Shown: positions 53,730-59,892 of the stretch, one piece after another
How the letters are laid out: every line of letters begins with the position of its first letter
Numbering within the stretch: position 1 is the first letter of the stretch
DNA from: Frigididesulfovibrio sp031551885
Lineage (GTDB): Bacteria > Desulfobacterota > Desulfovibrionia > Desulfovibrionales > Desulfovibrionaceae
NCBI GenBank assembly: GCA_031551885.1
Contig: JAVBMX010000031.1
Location: 1-64,000 of the forward strand
DNA: 64,000 bases
Direction: 5' to 3'
Translations under genes and position numbers: made by a program
Notes under the pieces: model-generated
What the model was told of the DNA's origin: nothing
Databases searched by the model: none
Seen by the model: the letters and a program-made list of their open reading frames with translations, nothing else

Positions 53730-54265
53730 GGATTCGGCTCCGAAATTATATGAAGGATAAAACGGTTGTGCAAAATGGCGACGCGAACGGTTCGGCCTCG
53801 GACCGCCGGGGCGGCCGCCTCTCAGGGGAGGGGGTGTCGCTTTCGTCCGGAGGAAAGAACGGCCCGGCGTTGCATCGCGCCAAGCCCCGGCGCGTGCCCG
53901 AGTTGTTTCCCGAACGGCTTTGTGGTAGGCGGTGACATGCCGAGCAGGGTACGATACGGACCACCGGTCCGGCCCCTGATTACGTTGCCGCGGCCCGTTC
54001 AGGCAAGAAAAAAATACGGCATCGTCAAGCCGCCGGCCTCTTCCCGATCTTTTAGTGGGGAAAAGGAGTGTTTTCTCTGCTGCGTTGTTCCGGTGAACGC
54101 GTAAGCGGAAAACAGGAATGCGTAAGTTGTTCGTCGCAACGCTCGCGATGAGAAAGACGTCGCGGTCAAACCGACCGGACGGCACGCCCGCGGATTTGTT
54201 TTGAACTTTGTCGCTAAGATGTGGTAAAAACGATTTCCACGTAAAAATCGTTTTCCGGAGAATAC
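53730..54265. other. Intergenic region with a family 3-related fragment
   Basis: No gene supported. At about 54090-54160 the sequence (GTTCCGGTGAACGCGTAAGC, then AAACAGGAATGCGTAAG and CAACGCTCGCGATGAGAAAG) is related to the inside of family 3 copy 1. From 54227 an inverted repeat leads into the next gene (listed separately). Confidence 0.5.
54227..54254 (+). promoter_or_regulatory. Inverted repeat in the leader of the LDFAP-repeat gene
   Basis: AAAACGATTT (54227-54236) and AAATCGTTTT (54245-54254) form a perfect 10-bp dyad with an 8-base centre, ending directly at the ribosome binding site CGGAG. Could act as an operator or as a translation-controlling hairpin. Confidence 0.5.
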
Positions 54266-54868
54266 ATGTCGTCGTTCGTCGATTTGCTGCCGATTATGTT
54301 GCTTTTGGGGTTTGTCGGCATTCTGGTGATGTTTCTGGTTTTGCTGCGCTCTTTGGCCGCTCAGCGAGAGTTGTTGCGCGAGGGTTTGAGCCGGCAGCAT
54401 CTCCAGTTGGCGGCTCTGGAGGCCAAACTTCAGGAAACGTTGCGCGGCGGAACCCCGCCCGGCGCGCCGGCCCGTGATGTCGGCGTCATTCCGGCCGCCA
54501 GGCATGATCTGGACTTCGCCCCGGCGAACCCGCGCGACCTGGATTTCGCGCCCACGGCTCCGGATGATCTGAGCTTTGGGCCGGGAGGCCGGTATTCCCT
54601 TGATTTTGCCCCGGCCGCCCCGCCTACGCGGGAGCTCGATCTTGCCCAAGCCGGCCCGCACAACCTGGACTTCGCCCCGGTCGCCCCGCATGAAGAAGAC
54701 GATCTCGCCACGCTGCTGGACGGCGTGGAACACCTGCCGCCCGTGGAGACGCCGCCCGCGGCCAATCCGGCGTCGGCGGGCAAGCTGCCGTCTTTGGACG
54801 CGCCCTTTGGGGGGAACGGTCGCCCCTCCGCCGCCAAGGGTTCCCTTGACCTGAAGCTGGATTCTTGA
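54266..54868 (+). CDS. Membrane-anchored protein with LDFAP repeats
   Basis: Predicted 200 residues, not recognised. One N-terminal membrane helix (about 8-28) is followed by a coiled-coil helix (RELLREGLSRQHLQLAALEAKLQETL). Then come six imperfect repeats of about ten residues: DLDFAPANPR, DLDFAPTAPD, DLSFGPGGRY, SLDFAPAAPP, ELDLAQAGPH, NLDFAPVAPH. The tail again has SLDLKLDS. The stop overlaps the nadK start (TGATG), so the two are cotranslated. Confidence 0.78.
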   Translation: MSSFVDLLPIMLLLGFVGILVMFLVLLRSLAAQRELLREGLSRQHLQLAALEAKLQETLRGGTPPGAPARDVGVIPAARHDLDFAPANPRDLDFAPTAPDDLSFGPGGRYSLDFAPAAPPTRELDLAQAGPHNLDFAPVAPHEEDDLATLLDGVEHLPPVETPPAANPASAGKLPSLDAPFGGNGRPSAAKGSLDLKLDS

Positions 54869-55767
54869 TGCAGCGCCCGGCCCGGATCTCCTCTATGGCC
54901 CTGATTCTCAAACAGGGCAACGCCGAAGCCGCCGCCGTGGCCGTGGCCGTGCGCCGGATGCTGGAAGAACGCGGCGTGGCCGTTCATCAGGCCGTGCACG
55001 GGCAAGATTGCCCCGGCTGTGACGATCTGCCGCCCGTGGACGTGATGTTGGCCTTCGGCGGTGACGGCACCGTGGTTTCCGTCAGCCGGGCCATGCTGGG
55101 CCGGGGGGTTCCCCTGGCCGGTCTCAATTTCGGCCGGGTCGGCTTTCTGGCTGAACTTACCCGCGATACCTGGCGTCCGGCTTTGGAGCGCGCCCTTGAG
55201 CACGGCTTCCTGATCGAAGAGCGCATGTCTTTGGCTTTTTCACTCAGACGTGAGGGCCGGGAAATTCATTCCGGCGAAGTGATCAACGATGTGGTGGTCA
55301 CTCGGGGAAAGCTGGCCCGACTGGTGCGTCTGGAGTTGGCCGTGGACGACAACCCGTTTATGTTCCTGCGCTCCGACGGCTTGATTCTTTCCACCCCCAC
55401 CGGGGCCACCGGCTACTCCTGCTCGGCCGGCGGCCCTTTGCTGCAGCCGGGCCTCAACGCTTACGTGGTCGCGGCCATCTGCCCTTTTTTGAGCAGCTTT
55501 CCGCCTATGGTGCTGAACCCGTCCACATCGTTTTCCGTCACCGTGGGCGAGGGGGGCACCAACCTGTATTTGACCCTGGACGGACAGGAAACCCACGCGA
55601 TGGAAGTGGGCGATTGCCTGCATGTGTACGGCCGGCCCGGCCGGCACCTGACGGCCTCGTTCGGCACCACGGACTACTTTGAGCGTCTGCGCAGCGTGGG
55701 GTTTGTGCAGGAATCCGCCTCGGCTCGACCCGGCATCCCCGGCCCGGCCGGAGCGGGCGAGCGGTAA
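54868..55767 (+). CDS. nadK: NAD kinase
   Basis: Predicted 299 residues. The GGDGT motif is in LAFGGDGTVVSVSRA, followed by GLNFGRVGFLAEL, INDVVVTRGKLARLVRLELAVD, SDGLILSTPTGATGYSCSAGGPLL and the glycine-rich C-terminal strands. It makes NADP from NAD with ATP or polyphosphate. The usual NE pair is ND here. The C-terminal 25 residues are Ala/Gly/Pro-rich. A family 3 repeat starts 14 bases after the stop. Confidence 0.94.
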   Translation: MQRPARISSMALILKQGNAEAAAVAVAVRRMLEERGVAVHQAVHGQDCPGCDDLPPVDVMLAFGGDGTVVSVSRAMLGRGVPLAGLNFGRVGFLAELTRDTWRPALERALEHGFLIEERMSLAFSLRREGREIHSGEVINDVVVTRGKLARLVRLELAVDDNPFMFLRSDGLILSTPTGATGYSCSAGGPLLQPGLNAYVVAAICPFLSSFPPMVLNPSTSFSVTVGEGGTNLYLTLDGQETHAMEVGDCLHVYGRPGRHLTASFGTTDYFERLRSVGFVQESASARPGIPGPAGAGER

Positions 55768-55780
55768 CCGAATTTCCCAT

Positions 55781-55878
55781 GAGAGCAAAGGAACGTTGAA
55801 ACGTTGATTTGCTCCGGCGGGCATGGAAGCCTTGAACAGGTTCACATGCTCGGCGTCCATACATAATGAAATTGCTCT
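55781..55878 (+). repeat. Family 3 repeat with AGAGCAA ends, copy 2
   Basis: Short copy of 98 bases: GAGAGCAAA (55781-55789), hairpin GAGCAAA-AACGTT with AACGTT-TTTGCTC, CCGGCG, and end ATTGCTCT (55871-55878). The inner stem is AACGTT/AACGTT here and AACTTT/AAAGTT in copy 1, so paired bases changed together. It ends just before the ribosome binding site of the next gene. Confidence 0.72.
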
Positions 55879-55890
55879 GAGGAGGGCGGC

Positions 55891-57633
55891 ATGTCGAAAC
55901 TTCCCGTTGTCGAGCACGTCAGCGATATCCGCATGGGCAAGAACCCCGCCCTGGAAGCCTGGCTGTATCATTTCCTGACGGAAAACAACCTGGAGTACCT
56001 GCTCAACCCTTCCTTCGTCGCCTCGCCGGAGCAACTGCGCTTCATGGTCGCCCTGCGCGACGATCAAATTTACCTGCCCTGCGGGGATTCCACCTTTCAA
56101 GAGCTCTATGACCGCCGGGAAGGCCGCCGGTATATTCATGAATACCGCAAGGCCTGGCTCTTCATCGTCAAGCTGGTCAAAAGCTACAACATGAACCGCA
56201 GCGACGAGCGCCGGGTGCTCGGGTTCTGCCGTTACCGGTTTCAGATGTACTTGGAATCGGGCATGGTCCTGCCTTCGCGCCTGATCAAGCGCCTTGTGGG
56301 CATCGTCCTGACCCAGTGCGGCGACAACGATCCCTTTCGCGACAAGAAACGCCTGGCCAACCAGCGCGCGGCCGAACGCCTGCGCGACTCGGCCGTGCGT
56401 CGGGCCCTGTTGCACTGCGCCCCGGACTTCGGCACCGCCTGCGCCGACATTCCCTCCCTGCGCTGGGAAATGGATCTGGCCGAAATCGCCCGGCTCATGC
56501 TTATCTCCACCCAGGAAGGCATGTGGGAAGGCAATATGTCGGTCTTCGACATGGAAGACGACATCAAGCATGCCCGCAAACGCTGCGACTGCCTGCGCCG
56601 GGTATTTGGCCCGGAAAGCGAGGAGCGCCGCAAGATTCTCTTCATCCCCGACGTGGCCGGGGGATTCATGTTTGACCTGGCGCTGATTCGCGCCTTGCTG
56701 CGCCAGGGGCACCAGGTGGTTTTGGTCATGAAGGACGCCTTCTACTTCAACACGCCCACGGTGTTGGACCTGGAATACGACATGCTGCTGAAAGAGATGC
56801 TGGGCGACGCCCACGTGGTGCCGCGTGACGGCGTCTCCAAAAACGACCTTCTCCAGCTTCTGCGCGAGCGCCGCTTCCTGCTCATTTCCGACGGCACCTC
56901 GGAGCAGCTCAATCTCTACCGTACGGGCGTGACCTTCGCCCGGGCCTGGAAGGAATGCGACGTGGTTTTTGCCAAAGGTCTGCGCAACAAGCGGGTGCTG
57001 ATCGACTCCAGCCACGACTTCACCCGGGACATAATCTCCTGGTGGCGGGAAGAGGACGGGAGTTTTCACATCCAGGCCAAGCCCAAGGCCCCCTGGATTC
57101 GCAAGTTCGCGGAAAAAGACCTGCTGGCCAAAGCCCGCGAGTTGATTTCGGATATGAAAAAAGCCAAGGCCGCCGGCAAGACCATCATGTTCTACAGTGC
57201 GGTCATCGGCTCCATTCCCGGCCAGACCAAGACCGCCATCGCCTTGGTCAACGCCTTTGTCGGCCGGCTGCGGGAAAAGATGGAGGGCATCTTCATCATC
57301 AACCCGGCCGAGCATTTTGAGGAAGGCATGGACGGCGACGACCTGATGTACATGTGGGAACGCGTGCAGCGCAGCGGGTTGCTGGATGTCTGGCGTTTCC
57401 AGACCGTGGAGGATATCGAGGCCGGGTTCGTCCTGCTTGAGCGCAAAGTGCCCTCGGTCTGGACCGGCAAAGACTCCACATTTTCCACCGGCTGCACCAA
57501 AGAGATGCGCATCGCCCTCGATATGCAGCAGAAACAGCCGGAGTTGCAAATCATCGGCCCGGCCCCGGAACGCTTCTTCCGCCGACGTGATTATGGAGTG
57601 GGGAAGTACTTCGACGCTACGCTGCGCGCTTAG
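55891..57633 (+). CDS. Divergent DUF89/ARMT1-like protein
   Basis: Predicted 580 residues. The C-terminal part fits the DUF89 (damage-control phosphatase, ARMT1-like) fold: ILFIPDVAGGFMFDLALIRALLRQGHQVVLVMKDAFYFNT and DVVFAKGLRNKRVLIDSS take the places of the usual DNAGE, RGKPVIND and KGQGN-type motifs, several of which are altered. The N-terminal 240 residues are helical and hold clustered Cys (RKRCDCLRR). Such proteins hydrolyse damaged phosphometabolites using a divalent metal; activity here is uncertain. GAGGAGG precedes the ATG. A family 2 repeat starts directly after the stop. Confidence 0.6.
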   Translation: MSKLPVVEHVSDIRMGKNPALEAWLYHFLTENNLEYLLNPSFVASPEQLRFMVALRDDQIYLPCGDSTFQELYDRREGRRYIHEYRKAWLFIVKLVKSYNMNRSDERRVLGFCRYRFQMYLESGMVLPSRLIKRLVGIVLTQCGDNDPFRDKKRLANQRAAERLRDSAVRRALLHCAPDFGTACADIPSLRWEMDLAEIARLMLISTQEGMWEGNMSVFDMEDDIKHARKRCDCLRRVFGPESEERRKILFIPDVAGGFMFDLALIRALLRQGHQVVLVMKDAFYFNTPTVLDLEYDMLLKEMLGDAHVVPRDGVSKNDLLQLLRERRFLLISDGTSEQLNLYRTGVTFARAWKECDVVFAKGLRNKRVLIDSSHDFTRDIISWWREEDGSFHIQAKPKAPWIRKFAEKDLLAKARELISDMKKAKAAGKTIMFYSAVIGSIPGQTKTAIALVNAFVGRLREKMEGIFIINPAEHFEEGMDGDDLMYMWERVQRSGLLDVWRFQTVEDIEAGFVLLERKVPSVWTGKDSTFSTGCTKEMRIALDMQQKQPELQIIGPAPERFFRRRDYGVGKYFDATLRA

Positions 57634-57760
57634 GGGCAACGGCCTGGTTTGGCGTGATACGGCGTCAGGCTCGTTTTGTGCTCCGGGGCAGGACATAAGA
57701 GTCCAACCCATCGCCCAAAGCTTCACCTTCCTTGTCTGACGCCAAACCAGGCCGTTGCCC
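57634..57760 (+). repeat. Family 2 structured repeat, copy 2
   Basis: Perfect 22-bp inverted-repeat arms (57634-57655 and 57739-57760) enclose a conserved core with CTCCGGGGCAGGACAT, CCCATCGCC and CACCTTCCTTGTCTGACG. Only the inner part of the arms, TTTGGCGT/ACGCCAAA, is shared with copy 1; the outer part is different but still self-complementary. It begins at the base after the TAG of the DUF89-like gene. The rest of the gap to 57957 shows no gene. Confidence 0.85.
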
Positions 57761-57957
57761 TTCGTGGGGCTCAAACAGGGCTGCGCTGTTTTCCTTTTTC
57801 GTTGCTTGCGCGGTCACAGACGTAATGTTCACTGGGCGTTGCGGTACCACCCCCCATCAAGGGGCGCCCCAACCCCGCGCCGGCCGGTCCTCTTGCGCGA
57901 CTTGCCGAAGCATCGTACCATTCCGTTGAAAAAATACCCTTTATTGAAGGTGCTCCC

Positions 57958-58239
57958 ATGAAAGAATTCCCGCTTGCCGATTTTGATGCCCTCACTCCTA
58001 CTCAGGTGAACGCTTTTCTTGATGCCGTGGACAACGACCAGGTGGCCGACGATCACCCGCTGCTGGTGCATATCGAAAGCCGGGTGCGGCATTTTTCCGG
58101 TTTGGCCGGGGAAGCCATGGAAGCCGGGCAGGACTATCTGTCCGTGCTCACCCCCACGGCTTCGGCCACGGCCGTGGACGAGGTGGCCATGGAAATGGTC
58201 CTCTCCGCCTTGGAAGAAGCCATGGACGAGGCGGAATAG
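57958..58239 (+). CDS. Small acidic protein of unknown function
   Basis: Predicted 93 residues, not recognised, strongly acidic (ending in ALEEAMDEAE) and apparently all-helical. No signal peptide or membrane segment. AAGGTG seven bases before the ATG supports translation. It stands alone between two repeats. Confidence 0.62.
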   Translation: MKEFPLADFDALTPTQVNAFLDAVDNDQVADDHPLLVHIESRVRHFSGLAGEAMEAGQDYLSVLTPTASATAVDEVAMEMVLSALEEAMDEAE

Positions 58240-58309
58240 GACTCGGCGGACAAGTATTCCTCATTTGGTGTCCTTTGAGAGAAATCGAATCGACGCCACA
58301 GTTCTTGGG

Positions 58310-58506
58310 CGGACAATGTATTCCTCGTGCCCTATTGTCAAAAACCCGCGCATCGCGCGGGTTTTTGACATATGAGGGGGCTTGGGGCGCCGCCCGCGAT
58401 AGAGTGAGACAGCATTACTTATATCGAGGGAGTTTCAGTGACCGGCCAAACCTTGGCAGTCCTGGCTCATTCCCCCCAGGCGGGGTTTGGGGCGGCAGCC
58501 CCAATC
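58310..58506 (+). repeat. Family 1 structured repeat, copy E
   Basis: A perfect 16-bp hairpin (58336-58351 with 58355-58370, loop ATC) is followed by TATGAGGGGG as in copy D. About 90 bases of different sequence follow, then the right module (TCATTCCCCCCAGGCGGGG, GGGGCGGCAGCCCC). The right module ends at the stop codon of the minus-strand response regulator gene. Confidence 0.78.
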
Positions 58507-59892
58507 TTACCCATGCCGGAATACGTCCGCATCCAGGTCGATGCGGCGCAGGATTTTTTGCAGCGAGACCCGGCCGAGGCCGGAGATTCTGGCGGTTTCC
58601 GAGATGTTTCCCCCGGTGGAGCGCAAAAGGTCGCTCAGGTATTGCCGGGTGAAGTTTTCGACCAGCTCGAGCTTTGCTTCTTTGTAAGGGGATGACGACG
58701 CGGCAGAAGAACGTTTGCCCGCCCCGAAACGCAGATGATGGGGCTTGACCTCGGGGCCGTCGGCGAACACCGCCATGCGGCGCATGAAGTTCTGCAACTC
58801 CCGGATATTGCCGGGCCACTCGCGCAAGCTGAGCGCGGCCGTGGCTTCCGGGGAAAGGAGCTTCGGTTCCACGCCCATTTCCGCGCAGGCCTGGGCCAGA
58901 AAGTAGGCGGCCAGCGGGGGAATGTCCTCTTTATGCTCGCGCAGGGCGGGGGTCTGCACGCCGAGTACGTTCAGGCGGTAGAAGAGATCTTCGCGGAACG
59001 TGCCGTCTTTGATTTTGGCTTCCAGGTTCTGGTTGGTCACGGCGATAATCCGGGCGTCGACCTGAATGCTCCGGCCGGCGCCCACAGGGCGGATCACGCC
59101 GTCCTGCAGCACCCGCAACAGCTTGGTCTGGATGGCCGGGGGAATGTCGCCGATTTCGTCGAGCATCAGGGTGCCCCCGGCGGCTTCCGCGAACAACCCC
59201 TTGTGGTTGGCCGTGGCGCCGGTGAACGCGCCCTTCACATGGCCGAACAACTCGCTTTCCAGCAGGGATTCCGGAATGGCCGGGCAGTTTACCCGAATGA
59301 ACGGTCGGTCCTTGCGGGAACTCTGCCTGTGGATGGATTCCGCCACGAGCTCCTTGCCGGTTCCCGACTCCCCGTGAATGAACACGGTGTACTCGGCGGC
59401 GGCGACGGCCGCGATGGTTTCCCGCAGCCGGCGCATCACTTCGGAGTCGCCGATCAGGCTGTTGCCGCTTCCGGCCCGGGCGGCCAGGAGCTTCAACCGG
59501 CTGTTTTCGCCGAGCAGAAAACTCCGCTCGCAGCCCTTGGCCACGGCCCGCTGCAATTCCTCATTGCCGACCGGCTTGGTCAGGAAGTCCCAGGCTCCTT
59601 TTTTCAGGGCGGCGACGGCCGTCTCGACGGTGCCGTAGGCGGTGAGCACGACCACGGAAAGGTTGGGCTGCTTTTCCAGGGCGGTGTGCATCACGTCGAA
59701 GCCGTGCATGCCGGGCATGTTGAGATCGAGCAGGAGCAGGTCCGGGGCCGCTGCGTCCATGGCCCGCAGCGCTTCGGGGCCGGAATAGGCGACGGAAACC
59801 GCCAGATCCGGAAAGTCGGAGGAAATCAGACGTGCCAGGCCGTTGGCGAAGTCCGCTTCGTCGTCGACCACCAGCACTTTCTGTCTAGTCAT
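58507..59892 (-). CDS. Sigma-54-dependent response regulator (NtrC family)
   Basis: Predicted 461 residues. Receiver: VLVVDDEAD, Asp in LLLLDLNMPGMHG, Lys in LTKPVGN. AAA+ domain: GESGTGKE, the sigma-54 contact loop GAFTGA, GGTLMLDEIGD and DLFYRLNVLGV. Fis-type helix-turn-helix at the end (NISETARISGLGRVSLQKIL). It overlaps the kinase gene upstream by eight bases. A sigma-54 promoter lies on the other side of the kinase gene ahead of the YeiH-like transporter, its most likely target. Confidence 0.95.
   Translation of the reverse strand: MTRQKVLVVDDEADFANGLARLISSDFPDLAVSVAYSGPEALRAMDAAAPDLLLLDLNMPGMHGFDVMHTALEKQPNLSVVVLTAYGTVETAVAALKKGAWDFLTKPVGNEELQRAVAKGCERSFLLGENSRLKLLAARAGSGNSLIGDSEVMRRLRETIAAVAAAEYTVFIHGESGTGKELVAESIHRQSSRKDRPFIRVNCPAIPESLLESELFGHVKGAFTGATANHKGLFAEAAGGTLMLDEIGDIPPAIQTKLLRVLQDGVIRPVGAGRSIQVDARIIAVTNQNLEAKIKDGTFREDLFYRLNVLGVQTPALREHKEDIPPLAAYFLAQACAEMGVEPKLLSPEATAALSLREWPGNIRELQNFMRRMAVFADGPEVKPHHLRFGAGKRSSAASSSPYKEAKLELVENFTRQYLSDLLRSTGGNISETARISGLGRVSLQKILRRIDLDADVFRHG

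Noticed and set aside
55240..57774. Very long antisense reading frame (about 840 codons) opposite nadK and the DUF89-like gene
   Set aside because: Shadow frame caused by high GC at third positions; the plus-strand genes have conserved motifs, ribosome binding sites and sensible overlaps. The same applies to the long frame opposite the hybrid kinase (45214-47622).
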